A stretch of DNA of 64,000 bases from Setophaga petechia (lineage: Eukaryota; Chordata; Aves; Passeriformes; Parulidae), in assembly GCA_024362935.1 (NCBI GenBank), contig JANCRA010000003.1:38935291-38999290 (forward strand). The letters run 5' to 3'. The notes beneath the pieces are model-generated. The model worked only from the letters and a program-made list of their open reading frames with translations, was not told the origin of the DNA and searched no databases. The stretch's first letter is position 1. Each line of letters starts with the position of its first letter. A program made the position numbers and the translations under genes. Positions 13,257 through 26,700 of the stretch are shown here, piece by piece.

Positions 13257-14551
13257 CCCTCTCTGCTGCAGCATATGCTGTGACAGTTTTCATTCACCAA
13301 TTCATTCTTACTACCTCTAGTGTTGCTGATCTGTTGCTCCTAATCATGCTAAGCATCCTATCCATGAATCCTATTCAAATCTCTTAATAATCATTTCTGA
13401 CCTAAAAGCAGCTGCATCTAGGCTAGAACCCAGCAGGCTTTTGTGGGTCTAAGAGGCAGAAATGTCACCTGGCCTCAGGTGAGTGCTGTTCATTTTCTAA
13501 CACCCACAGTGGTTTACTGTGTGACTTTAATTCAGTTACTTTTCGGCATCCTGGTCTTTGCCAGATGCAAACAGTGAGCACACCACTTCCTGGGCTTTGA
13601 GAGCTTTAAACAAAATGTGATAGCCCTTCTTACATGCTAGGGTCACAAAAGAAGAAGTGAGACTCTCCTTAAACCTGCTTAAACAGCAGGTTTGCTTAGG
13701 TGGTCCATAAACCACATTTGCATAAATCAAAAAGAGGATTAAGATTAGAAGGAAAAAAAACCTAATACATGATAAAGGTAAACTTTCTGTACTTAAGAGT
13801 GTTTCTCCCCCTACCTCTGGGTGTGCTATGCTATATTATCGCTGTCATCAAAAGGGGTGTGCATAAGAACTTGAAAAACCAAACCAGCCTGTCTCTAATT
13901 TGTTCCATATATCACAGTCCTGCAGGTGGCCTTATTCCTAAAGTGCTGGGTTGTGCTGCAGTTGAAGCCTCTTGCTCCCAAGACCTACTTCTGGGCTAAA
14001 GTGCTGCATCAGGATTAATAACCTGCCTAAAAGTAAGCTCAATTTTTTTTTTTTACTGAAGTCATTGTTTATAAAAGAGCTGTAGGCTGCCAGAATGGTT
14101 TTGCTGTGATGATTTTATCAGGCACTCAACTGATGTATTCCCTGCCATTCTCATTTCTGCATCACCAGTTTTCTCAATGGTAAACAAATTACTTTGCTTC
14201 AATGAATTAATTGTGGACACAAACATGAGCCTCAACACCTTTTAATAAATTAACAATCTCAGCCTGTATCACTAAATCCAAAGAGATTGTTTGTAATGTG
14301 GAAACTAATTTATAGATTTTATGAACACAGTACCAGGTGGAGTAAAACTGAGAGCTGTAAAGCTCTCCTGTCATTTGAAAAAAAAAATGTCTGACTCTTC
14401 AACTTTCTGTGTCTCCTAAGTGTATTTAGGCAGATATGTGCATACATAAACAGCACTGGTTATCGATGAGATACTATTCAATGTGTCCCAAACCAATATC
14501 CTGTTTGCATAACATGCATGAAAATATATTCTTTTTCTAATAGTACTAATG

Positions 14552-14614
14552 ATTATCATTAATTTCCAGAGCATCCAGAGCTCTATATGGGATGTTCCAG
14601 AAATTAATGGTAAT
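14552..14614. repeat. 25-bp imperfect hairpin
   Basis: The arms 14,552-14,576 and 14,590-14,614 match at 21 of 25 positions around a 13-nt loop. Two of the four differences would be G-U pairs in a plus-strand RNA. Confidence 0.85.
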
Positions 14615-17600
14615 TAATAATACCATTGCATATGAGTAAAACATAAAAAGGATTTTTTCCTTCCCCAATAGCTTTTGTTGCCTGTAGGGCATATGGTCAA
14701 ACCTGCTGATAGGATTTGAAGCTGGCAGCTGTACCCTACACTTGTGAGCTCAAATCTAGTCCTCAGCAGGGACTGAGGTTGCCATTCCACTTCACAGACA
14801 GTTTCCAAGCTTAGAGAAATAAGCTGTCCACACAATAACTAAAAAATCAAGAACATGCCTGGTTTTTTTTAAGTCCAGTGGTTTTGAAATTTTTTTTCAC
14901 ACCCTTTGCTTCTAACAGTTCGTCCATCTTCCCAGCTACTTTTTCAGCTTAAGGATATCTACTTTCCATTGTTCATGGATTCTGGATTTCATTCCAGACA
15001 TTTATTTGTGGGAAATCCTACACATTGGGAGGCAGGTATAAAGAGTGAATGCGATACTTTAAGCAGATTTTCTTTGCAGTTATTCTAAAATTGTGTCTCT
15101 CCAATGATCTGTGGAGATATTCTATTCTCTCCAAGATGGCAATCAGTTTTCAGCTGCTTATTTCTGCCCACTGAGTTGGCAGAACCTCACAACACACCAC
15201 TCCAGCTGTTGAGTACAAGTATGAGATTTAGTTCCTAAAATTCTCTGCAGCTTGGTAATGAAAGCAGTGAGCAGGTAAATGCACACTTAGCTGGCAAGAA
15301 CAAGGATTCTGACAGGCACCAGAGAAAGGCACCTGTAATAATGCAAGAGTTCCCCCATACAGAATTGCCAGTGTTATGAGAGCAATACTCTGTGCATTGA
15401 AAACCCTATACTTTACCAGGCCTTGCATTTCCTGTGGGCAATCCCAACTCTGTTTGAAAGAGTTAATTCCAAATGTTCTGGTGTCAGATCTATATTCAGA
15501 AGCTAAAGTAAGCACTGCTTGCTACAAAATCTTCTGCTTTCCAAACAGTTGGTTCAAATTCCTAAATGGTCTTGATATTCTCTGCACTCATGGTGAGTCA
15601 TTCTGAAAAGGGAGGTAGAACAACCCACTCATGTTGTTGAGCCACACTTTTGGTCAGAACTGGAAAAAAATAATGGGTGCATGCAACATTTTTCTCTTCC
15701 ATAGCTACTTTTGTTCTTTTACATGACAACACTGCTGATCTGCTGGAAAAGACCCAGCCTGCCAAGACACAGTTTGAGTAGTAACAGTAATTTCCACCTG
15801 GCTTCTAGTGATGCTAATCCAGGACCACTAATCATGTAGTGTTTTGTTTCTATATCACAAAGTTTGACATATGAGGTAGAATGTAAATATCCTTGCTTCA
15901 AGCAAATGGTTGTATTTAAAGCCCTGCAGGAATTGAGTTTAAAATCATATTGTTTTAATATTAGTTTTCATTCCATCCTAGAATAAAATTCTAAATTTCA
16001 TTTGAAATTACAGGAATCACTGAGAATATTCTGTTCTAAAATTTAAACATGCATTTTAAATACCTGATGTGATTCACTCGAAGTTAATTTTGGATCAGTC
16101 AGATTAATTGCTTTGATTTTTATTTAAGATTTGCCTCTTATTTACTCTTCTTCCACTTTTTTAAACAAACATACAAAAAAAAAAAAACCCCAAATACAAA
16201 CCCCACAACACTGAAATTGAAATAATCCCTAGGGAATTTGTGATATCAGCAATTGTCAAAGGCAAAGCAGCCCAGCTGAGGCATTTTGGCAGTTTGCTTT
16301 ACTGCAGACTGTTACTTGTTATCAGTGTAAGGTCTGTGATGCAGCAGCTGCACAGCTCTGACTTCATCCAGGTGAGCAGCAGTGAAACATCTACACCCCT
16401 GAGAATAAGCTAAATTGAATTTCTTGTGTGGCTGAGTGTGAGCTCCCTGCACTCTTAAGGGATGCAGCTTTACTCAACAATCAGGTCAGATGCCTCTTGC
16501 TAAGCAAAGATGAGCTGAGGAAATAATGAGCCTTCTCTGACCAGGGAATTCTTCTTCCTCCACATGTTTTCTGTTGCTCAGTTCCTGATGTTTCTAGGCT
16601 TTCTAGGAGTCCTTCACAGTTACAGTCATTTCTCTCCAGAATCAAATTTAATCCAACCTGTGAGTTCCCTTGTCATTTCTTCCACAGTAGCCTAGAAGTA
16701 CATGTTGAGCACACACAGATAAAGCCACTACAGCAGTGCCACCAGCATTGCACAGGCAGCCCTTGAACAGAAAAGCACTTTGCTGTGAAGCCAGAGAAGA
16801 ATGTAGGTCAACATAATAACATTTGACCTATACTTTCCTCTGGTGACAGTAATAGGCTTAAGGACTGTGATCCTCATGCCTTTTGAAAACCTGTTTTGTG
16901 CTTGGTAGAAACAGAATAGAAGGTTAATTAAAAGAGATGAAACTGTGGCAGCAAGACTGCCTAGAAAGGAACAGATGAGGACCACTGATTTACAGGCTAT
17001 TGCTGAGCTCAGTTTCTCTTCTAGAAAGCACACTGCTATTTTAATGTATGAGCCCAAAGCCAGTTTCTAATATATTTTCTGCAAAAATGTAAAATAGTTC
17101 TGGCACACATCATCAGAGACAGGACCCTGGCTTTAGAAGGACTGCCATCAGGGCCCCTGCAGCCACCCGCCATGTTCCCATGGGATGAAACACAGGGTAA
17201 GTTTGCCTTTCCCTTCCCACGTTGGTCATTTTAATGCTTTTATTTTCTGGCAATCAGACTATATCAGCATTTATATTTGGGAGCATTTTTTCTAATACAA
17301 ACTAGGCTACATTAACATTTGTGACACCAAAAATATTGTGTAGTTTTTAATTTCTTCTCTTTGTTTTCCAGTACTTGTTAAAAAGAGGAAAAATACCTTA
17401 AAAGGCTGGAACAGGAAAGATCTGAATTCTATGTTTTTTCCTCCATCTTCAGCTATTCACCATCATCCTGCCAGGTATCTTTCCCCACACACATGAAGCT
17501 GTACTTTTAAGAACAATTACATCACAAGGAGGTGTACTGGCTCTTATGTTCTTGTATGGTGGTATGAAATTCTACCTGCCCCTTTTTTTTTCTCTAAAAA

Positions 17601-20600
17601 AATCCCTAAAGTCTTTCACAGACCCTTTGACTGATCTTTCTCTCCTCAGTGGCATAATACCTTGATCAAGGTCATCATTTACAAGACAACAAAGCTCCCT
17701 GAATTCTTTACTCTGATATGAAATATAAAAGATAGGAGCACATGTGAAGGTGACGTCTCAGTGTCAGCACCTTTAAGATGCTCATCAAACACAACAGTAC
17801 TACAAGGGGTTGTGAAATATTTGAAAAGAATGATCTGAGTCTTTCCAAAACCAAAGCAAACTGGACCAAATAAGTGCTGTTTCAGGAATGAAACATGTCG
17901 TCTCATTCATATGACAGTACAAATATTGTCAGAGAAGATATTTATCAAAATCAGATCAAAGTTTCAAGCCCAATTGACAAAGTATTTCAAGGTTATTCAC
18001 TGTACCTGTGGATTGGCAGAATAAATACTTCTGCTTTTCTTTCATATTACCTTTAGATAGAAGAACAAGGAGCAATCCAGCACTCTTGTAGATAGAAAAG
18101 CAATGTCATGAACTTTTCACTTGGAAACACAGATAAGAGAGAGGGTCTGGACTGGCCTGTGGCAGTAGCTCACAGTAGCCCCTGAAACGCGGGGCTGGAT
18201 TCTTGCCCAACCCCACAGGGATGTTCATCTCCTCTAAATCTGTCTGGTTGAGGATGTTATGATGTTCTAGTTTTCCTAAGGGAGGCTGGAGGCTGTTGGC
18301 AGAGGATTGGAAAAAAAAAGAAAAAAATATGCCTGATGCAGAAAGAGATCGATTCAGCCTTCTGCTTTTCTTGAGCAGCCTCTAAAGCTTAATTTTAAAG
18401 CTTTTTTTTGGTTTGTTTATTTTCCCTGGCAGAAGACCTGTGAGCCTGCACTCCCAGCATTCCCATTCTCCCCCACAGAATCCTCCAGACCCTGACCTAG
18501 CCAGGTGTGTTCAGTCTGCAGGGCTTATAAAGCTGATCCAAGTCAAGCTCATCTGATTTTCCTTTTAAATCATGAGGTGAATGAAATCTGAGATTCAAAT
18601 ATCCTCAAGGTATGGGTCTCAAAAGTCAGACCCAGACCTTCTGCCCACCTCTTGGCTTTGCTACCATGTCACAGTAGCATCTCAGGGTTTAAAACACAGC
18701 GTGCAGTATATTACATTAATTCTGTATGTGCATACATATGAAGATATTTATAGCATGGGAATGATTCATGAAAGCAACCACAGATTCCTCTGTAAACACT
18801 TAGGAGTTGTAATTAAAGTAATTAGAAGTATTAATTACTTTACAGAAGCCATGTAGGATGCAAGATCCATATTACAGTTATTCTGTCACAATTTCAAGCC
18901 CTTTGAATTAATTTTACTCTGGAAACTCCTCCAACCTATTTGCATCATTTTGCACTCTGAACTTGCTGTCTAGACAGACACTCTTCACTTGACTTGCAGT
19001 GCTATCATAAGCCATTTTAAATTACAATTTCATATAAGCAATGCCTAAAATCAAATTTTCTGGATTCAATTGAAACTTATGTCGTGAATAATGGATGACT
19101 GGACTAAGAAACTGTGAAATACAGGTCAAGTGTAGGATGCTGTGAGATGTGAAAATAACTACATTTTCAGATTTCTTTAAATTACTTTCATTCACATCCT
19201 TGATGTGATCCTTCACAGGCCTTTCTTTTGCTATTTACTGTTCTGCAACTGACCCACTCAAGTGATAGAATAAATATTACAGAAAATATATTCAAAATAA
19301 ATTTAGAATCCTTAAAGATCCTAAGGCAATAATTCATCAAGTCTTAGATTCCTGTAACTGCTTAAGAATCAAAACTGAGAGAAATTACTAGTCATCCTTA
19401 AAAAGTTAAAAATCCAATAACAAAGCCTGTGTTTTGAGTCTAGGAAAAAAAAAAAATTGTGCTTCTGCCACAAATTATGTTTGTTAGCTGCAGTGTATAT
19501 ATATCACACCAGGTCTAGATTTTATACCAGTAATAGTTAAAAATGTTTTTCTGGGGAGGAAAAAACATTTATTGCAAATATATGCATATTTCTCCCCCTT
19601 TTCCTGGTAACTGCATTTCTGAGGAGAGAAGCTGTTAAAAAATTTGGAATTTGATTTGCTGTAATTGTCTGGCAGGGTTACTTGGAAGCTCTTTGTCCAG
19701 TGATGTGTGTTGAGTGTAATACATTTTTCATTTTCTAATATAACAAAAAAATTCTCTATGATGGCATTAACAGTATTTTAGATGAAATGAATGAAAGAAC
19801 TTGCTGGAATTGTATGAAAAAATGTATAAATTAATATAAGTTATCTGTCTGCCATAAAGTGTAGCTAGGTGGCTTTAAATGAGTACTTTCCCACCTAAGA
19901 ATCAAGTTATTTAAGTCTAGGAAGACATTACTGCTTTTATTGCAGAGTTCTAAATTCTCACAAATTCTCTTCTTTGACCTTTGAAAAAATTTTTTTTTGT
20001 AGTTTTAAGAGAAAGTTTTTATTTCCAGGTGAAACACTTTCTTTTGAAATACCTCACACAAAATGAAATACAAAAGGCTGTACAATAGAAAGCAGAAAAA
20101 GGCCAAACCCAGGGCTTGATGTGCTCTGCAGGAATAAAGAAGGAAGACTGCAGTCAGGAGAAAGCAAAGGGATTAGTTTTGCTTGAAATAAGAAGCTTTT
20201 TGCTTGAAAAAAATCAATGTTTATGTGAATTTTCCATTGCAGTTTTTCTTTCTTGTCAAATACATGACAGATTCTAATTCCTTCTGGACATCCACCCTCT
20301 CAGAATAGTGGAGTGAGCACAATGTCTGTGAGTGGTTGCAATTTTGCTATGACCAGTACAAACTAGATTTCAAATGCATTCCTTTTCCCACTTTAATATC
20401 AATGGCTTGCAATTATGCAACATGGCCCAGGAACAGCTTGTGGATGATGCAGGCCTTTGTGGAGAATACTTGTATTTCATCTTACAGAATAGCAGGATAC
20501 ACGGTTAGTGTTCCAGAAATCAAAGTCAAAAAGCATTGCATTGTTGTGTGAGTTTAACAAAAAATGTGGAATCCACATTCCTGAGCATTGAAAAAAAGGT

Positions 20601-22527
20601 AAAATACAGAGGCCACTTAGATACTACATGAGGAGTATGCAGAAAAGGGGCAGGCAGACAGCAATCTCTGCAAGCTTTAAAGGCCTCACCTTTAAATGAG
20701 CCTCACAGTCCAGGCTCATCTTTGCAAACCAGTCAGATTTCCAAAGGGGCACAAGCTCTGCTCTCTCCTTTGGTTTTCTATTCAAAATGGTCAACCTGAA
20801 TGCTCCAAGGGAGGTTTGAATTCTGATAGGATATAGAAAGAAACAATACATTTTATTCCTGTAACTCAAAGTCGTGAAGATTGGTTTGCCTCTTAAAGAG
20901 TAAAGGAGAAGTTTTGTACATACTGCTCTGATAATCCACCTCATTAGACGTGTGCTTAATGATGCACTTGAATGAAAACACTTTTAATTTACTATTTCCA
21001 ACCTTGTCTCAGAAGATTTATTTTTGCTTAAATGAGTTGAGATTCAAAAGCTAAGCAATTGCTAGTTCATTGTAAGTGAAACAGAAGTGCAGTTGCTGCT
21101 GTAGATGCCCTTTGTTGCTCTTCACTCCTGCCAATGATCAATTAGTGCGCATGTCAGGCTTTGGCAATTCTACCCAGCTCCATTGTGGTGATATGAACAA
21201 AGACTTTCCACTAAGCAGGGAATTTCAGAAGGTCATTTCTCTATGCCCTAGCCATGAGACTCTGAGGAGCCTTTTAGCTGCTCAAATCCTTCAGCAGCTC
21301 AAGACTTCTCTGGCTTACAGGAGTATTTGACCAAACTGGAGTTTTATGACTGCTGGAAAAGGATTAAAGGCTTAGGCATGCAAGTCCTGGAGGATCTCGT
21401 GGGAGCTGACACTGCCAGTGGCTCCCAGTGGTGAGCACCTGCTTAGTCACAATGTGCTGGAATTTATCCATCCCTCACTGGTCCACTACCCACCTTTGAA
21501 CTGCCCAGTGGGGAGTGGAGGCTGGCAAGGCAGAAAGAGCTGTAGAGGGTGACCTGGATACACGGTGAACAGGGAGGGGCAGGCTGAAGCTGAAACAGGA
21601 TCACTGACAGACTGGGAAGACCAGAGGCAAAGCAGTAGGAAAATACTTGGATAAGCTTTATCAAAGTGCAGCAGGGCTGTGCTGTGACTGAGACTGCTGT
21701 CAACAGGCTGGGAAAGGTGAGCAAGACTAGAGACTGTCACAAGAGCAAAACAACCCTGTGTTTAGGTTGGCACTGCTCCGCTGTGGGACTGACCATCATC
21801 ACTTTCTTCCATACAATGTTCATATATCATGTCAGAGAGGCCATTCTGAAAGCAGTTATTAAATGTAGGAGATAAGGAAGTTATTAAGGGAATTAAAGAA
21901 TACAGAGCTGTGAAGAAAATCTCATTAAGAAAATTAACTTTTAATAGTCTGTAGAAAGATTGGACACTTGTCAGGAAACAATCTACAACAGTTCATGAAT
22001 ATCCTCCTCATGAAAACACAAGGCCTGCGAGAAAAGACAGTGATCCAGCAATGCCAAACCTTACTGCAGCATAATCAGTGGACCAAAACATGGCTGCAGA
22101 AGCAGGCTTAATTCTAGTTTTTCCCAGTTTTGAATGCCACACTCAAAACATGAGTTTTGAGGCATTTACTTATGTTTTGTGAATGTAATTGCTCCTTTAA
22201 AAGGTGATACTGGTCTAATAATGTAGACAAGTTTTAGCCCTGTGAAAATCTGGTTTCCAGCATTAGAGATGATTTTAACTTAGGAAAAGAAGGGAGGGAA
22301 GACTGCAGGAGCAGTTTTCAAGGCACAAGGAGCTGAATGAGAAAGACCTAACCTAACTGTAAAAGAAGGGAGAGAAATTGGTATAGAGGATGGCAAAAAT
22401 GAAGTGCAAAGGGACCATAGGGCAAAGACACAAAATACACAAATCATAAGAACAGAGACATACAGACACAATGCAAAGGGTAAGAAAAATACCCCAGAAG
22501 TTAAAAAAAATTAAAACACTGACATAA

Positions 22528-22646
22528 TTCTCCCCAATTCCCAAGTTTTCAGGATAGTTATGAAAGTTATGTCAGGAAACTTATGAAGGAGTGGAAGTCC
22601 TGACATAGCTTTCATAACTATCCTGAAAGCTTGGGATCTGGGGGAA
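22528..22646 (+). repeat. Long hairpin, 38-bp core stem with 20-nt loop
   Basis: Core arms at 22,540-22,577 and 22,598-22,635 are reverse complements except at two positions. Both exceptions would be G-U pairs if the plus strand is transcribed. Weaker pairing extends about 11 bp further. It could be a palindromic MITE remnant or a precursor-like hairpin; no gene is assigned. Confidence 0.9.
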
Positions 22647-24269
22647 ATGATTGAGTGAATGGTAATTTTCTTCATGTTTTTTCTATGGGTCATGAGGTAC
22701 TACACTGGAAGCATTAAATTCTGCACCATTTCACTGCTTTTTAAAAGGAAATCTTTAGGTACATTTCCCAGTTAGGTTCCTATACTTTGGAGTAACACAG
22801 AAAATTTTCTTTAATTTCATAAGAAAAAGATTTTTTGATCCATTGTACCCTAAACCACTGAATTTCTCAGATATGCTAGGATTCAACAAGTCATCTAAAA
22901 TGAATGATTCAATCCTCTCTATTTGTCTGGATTGAATCTGTCCAGTTAAGCAAGCTAACAAAAAAGACCCTATTCTGAATTATTTATCAAGGAGCTACCT
23001 TCTTTGCTTATTAATCTCATCTATGCAAATGTATCAATCCATATATATTTGGTATATTTAGATTTTGGAGCCAAAAAAGAGTTTGCTGCAGTTATTTATC
23101 ACTCTTCTTTGTGCGGTATTGGGAAGTTGTAATTGCTCACATGATAATTTTTTAACATGGCAGAATGAGTATGTTTTTTATTACAAAGAATTTTCAGGGA
23201 AAATACTCACTTCACTGAAATCCAAGTTCACTTTCTACAACTTCTCATGCATGTAAGTTTGAATTTTCTTCTACAAACACTTTTGAAGATGCATTCAAGT
23301 AACCTTTACATTTGGAAGAAGCAGTTCTGGAAAGGGTATAAGAATTTGCTGAAGTAGAAATTTTGAATATAATTTTGAAATGCAAATTATTATTTGTGGC
23401 AAAGTTTCTCTAGAAATTTTGCCCACATCTATGCAACCATAGTTGTAATTCTTCAAAGCAGTCTATGACATACAGTTTTACATACGGCAGTAACAATTAA
23501 TGTGCAGTAAGTGCTCTCAGCTTCTCCCTACCTAAACTTCACAATAAGTAAATCAGTTAGAATGAAACATGATACATGAAAATTCAATTGTGTTTTTTGA
23601 AAGCATCAGAGCTGTTTGGTAGTTTTTATGGACACTGGTTTTTATACACTACAAATTAAAGCAACAGCTGTAAATTCATCAGCCATTTTAGGCTAACGAC
23701 AGGTGTTTTTCAGGGCTCTGATGTTGCTTTCCAGTGGACTTCTTTGCAGCATGTTATTCCCCATAACCTCAGTTCACTGTTGAGTTCCTTTGTTGTTTAG
23801 TCCTAAAAGTCTCATTCTTGAAAATCAGAAGACTTATTGCCATGCCTGCAATACAGTTGTGTTTTACAGAAAGCATTTGGTCTAAGAACTGGAATTATCA
23901 AATCAGGTGCTGCTGCAATAGCAGTTTAGGCTGGTACAGGGTTAGTGGGCAATGGCCAGCGTGGCCCTCACTGCCTGCACGCCTGCATCATGCCCTGGCT
24001 TCATCTCTACCAACCAAATGTTACAAAACTCAGAGAAGTAAGGGGAATGGGGGCAAGGGGGGCAGGAGGGAATGACGCTATCATGTGTTCACCTCTTACC
24101 TTTCATGTCCCTTTCTGTGTGGATTTGAGAACCAAATGCCATCCTGCATACTCCATGGTCCTCTGAGTGCCCTTCCTCGTAACCCAAGGACCCCATGTAC
24201 ACTTTTTTTCACTTTTCATCCCTCACATCTCTTTTTGTGCAGACCTAGAACCATCAAAGGCTCTCTGAA

Positions 24270-25777
24270 CCTTTTTTTGTGGGGAGCAGTGGCTGGACAT
24301 TTTCCATTTTGGAGCTATGTTCGGTTTGATTTGGTGCCAGGGCACATTTAGTTTTCTAGGCAGGTGCATTGCCCCATCTAGTGGTGCTATGGAACAGGGA
24401 CAGCAGGAATGCAAAAGACCAGCAAAATCTGTCACTCCTGACAAATTTTGTGTGGTAGCAGTGCCTGGGAGCTATCAGTTTTGGAGCTGGGCTCTGACAA
24501 GTGTAAATACTGTGACAGTACATTTAGGTGGGAAGGAAAGCAAAGAGCCCCAGGGCTGGTCATGCAGTTTATCTGCTGCAAGGGAATGTGAAGACAAGTA
24601 ACAGCTTTCTGTCCGGGCAAATTTTGTGTAGGAGCAGTCACTGGAAGTTTTCAAGTTTGGATCTATGCTTATGGTGTTTTAGAGAGTGTCATTGTACATT
24701 CAGTTGGCTGGGCAGCTAAATTTCCACTATTTCTGGAGTTATTTTCTGAAGTGCCCCACCAACACTGTGACTATATGCCCCCCTTCCCACCTTCAGACTT
24801 TCATTCTGGAGCCGAGCTCTAAAACTGTAAATGTTCAGTGGCTGCTCCCACAGTAAAGGTGATAGGACAGAGCTCTTGCTGACCTTCCACTTCCACCTGT
24901 AATACCCCCACAGCCCTTCCCCCCCACACCAGGCCACACTCTGTGTGCCCCACCCTGCCCAGAGTGAATGTTTGACCCAGATATCTGGGCCTCTGCTCTG
25001 GGAAACTGGGAGTTGGGTCAGACTGTGTGAGTGTGGGGAGTCAGGAGGGGCACCCAAGGGTCACTGGAGCCACTCTTTGTGAAGGGACCTCCGTCCCAGC
25101 AATTAAAGCATCTGGAGCTGGGAGTGTGACTGCCAGAGTGGCTGCTGGGTGATCAGGCAGGAAAGTTTCCTAACAGTGTATTTAGGTGGGAAGGAGAGCA
25201 CATAACCACAGTGTTTGTGGTGCAATTTGTGGGCTGCAGGGCAGAGTGAAGTCCAGCAACAGCCTTCTGTCCTTTTGTGTGGGAGTCTTTGCTGAACATT
25301 ATCTGGTATGGAGATGGTCTCTCTCCAGAGGGATCATGTGTGATGATTTAGTTGGCAAGGAAAGTGCATGGCCCCAGTATTGGTGATGCAGTTGACAGTC
25401 TACAAGGAAAAGGTGCCAGCAATATCTTTCTGTCCTGGAAACTTCTGTATGTGAGCAGTCTCTGGATGTTTTCAATTTTTGAGCTGGAGTCTGTTGAGAG
25501 TAAATAATTTGGCGGTATATTTAGGTGGGAAGGAAAGCACATATCCCCAGAGCTGCTAGTGCAGCTTATGGGCTCCATGCAGAAAGAAGGCATGCATCAG
25601 CTTTCTGTCCTGGCACTTTTTGTGTGGGAGGTATTGCTGGACTTCTTCAGTTGTGAACTGGGCTTTTCCTGGAGTGGAAGTATGAGATGACACTTTTTTT
25701 GGGAAGGAGAGTGCATAGCCTCAGATTTGGTGGTACAGTTTAGAGGGTGAAATGGAAAAGTGCAGATGAGCAAGAGC
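24270..25777 (+). repeat. Tandem repeat family of about 170-175 bp, block 1
   Basis: Diverged head-to-tail copies. The landmark TTTGTGTGGGAGCAGT...CTGGA...TTTTGGAGCT recurs near 24,278, 24,447, 24,620, 25,273, 25,440 and 25,615, with spacings of 167-175 bp inside each run. A second landmark, CATTTAGGTGGGAAGGAAAG, recurs near 24,523, 25,183, 25,350, 25,521 and 25,694. The stretch 24,830-25,150 does not fit the unit well and may be an insertion or a more decayed part. Some units carry CCATCTAGTGG (A type), others GCACATAGCCCCAGAG (B type). No protein product is supported. Confidence 0.75.
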
Positions 25778-26018
25778 TGGCTCTTTACCTTCCCCCGATG
25801 CCATCCCAAAAGACCACTAGATGGTGGTATGCACCTGCCTAACAATCTAAGCGCACCCTGATCTTCACCGAACACAAGCCCAGCTCCAAAAGTGAAAAAG
25901 TCGGACAAATGTTCCCACACAGGAGCCAGGATAGAAAGATGCTGGTGGTCTTCAGTTTCCCATTGCAGTTCATAAGCTGCAGCACCAACACTGGAGAGAA
26001 ACATTTTCTTTCCCACCA
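25778..26018 (-). repeat. Inverted piece of the 170-175 bp repeat family
   Basis: Read on the minus strand, this piece shows the same landmarks as the plus-strand units: TGCAGCTTATGAACTGCAA, CCTGTGTGGGAACATTTG, CTTTTGGAGCTGGGCTT and GGCAGGTGCATACCACCATC. It is about 1.4 units long. It joins the integrase relic on its right and meets block 1 head-on at about 25,778. Confidence 0.7.
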
Positions 26019-26700
26019 GCAGTTCATCCTTCCAGGTCTGGATATAAACAGCATCTCCTGATTGAAAGGCTATGGACAGCCACATCCAAAGGAAGGGAGA
26101 GTATGCCGGTTGAGGAACCATGCAAAGAGAACAAAACCCATGAGAGAGAGAGATAGAATAGATAATTTCTCAGCATACCATGGTCTTTCACATGCATTTG
26201 ATCACCTTTTGTCACCACAATATTAATTGGATGCAATCTGCCATACAGAATTTCCAGACTACTCCCTCTCTAGCACATGGAGTAGTCTGGATTTGCAGCA
26301 AAGCAACAAATAATACATCTACTTAGAATTTGACAATTTGTCTTGATAGTCTGATTCAACCTTTCTACTTTTTCATTAGATTTTCTCCAAGGGGTGTGCA
26401 AATGCCTCTTAAACCGAAGGAAATTAGACAATCCCTGAACCACCTCTTTGAAGAAATGTGCTCCACTGTCTGAAGATAAACCCTCTGGAATTCTAAATCT
26501 AAGAATTATTTCTTTTAATAAAATTTTAACAACCTCCCTGGTTCAGCTGGCTCAGCAATAGAAAGCTTCTGCACATCCTGAGAAAGTATCAACAAGAGCT
26601 TGCAAATCCTTATAAACATCTACATTTAGATAACTCAGATAAATTTATTTTCCAGTATTCCCCTGGAGCTATTTCCCCTTTTACCACTCCTGCAGGGGTT
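26019..26700 (-). pseudogene. Degenerate endogenous retroviral integrase relic
   Basis: Read on the minus strand, this stretch resembles the core and C-terminal parts of a gammaretrovirus-type (class I) integrase, in order from about 26,690 down to 26,020. It is broken by in-frame stops (one just after the start of the core) and by at least one frameshift between 26,060 and 26,130. It cannot make protein. Two short minus-strand frames (26,024-26,236 and the beginning of 25,597-26,121) cover the C-terminal part. A 12-bp perfect inverted repeat interrupts it at 26,254-26,290. The assignment rests on pattern recognition of the family; the exact retrovirus group is uncertain. Confidence 0.65.

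Larger units (their letters stand above)
9775..24269. other. Non-coding, no gene recognised
   Basis: Mostly AT-rich single-copy sequence with the three hairpins and the minisatellite listed separately, plus short A or T runs (14,043-14,054; 16,175-16,187; 19,447-19,457). Frames of up to 121 codons occur (12,393-12,758) but resemble nothing known. At 24,085-24,260 two diverged copies of a roughly 130-bp unit (TTTCAT...GAACCA) precede the tandem array and may be related to it. Confidence 0.65.
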
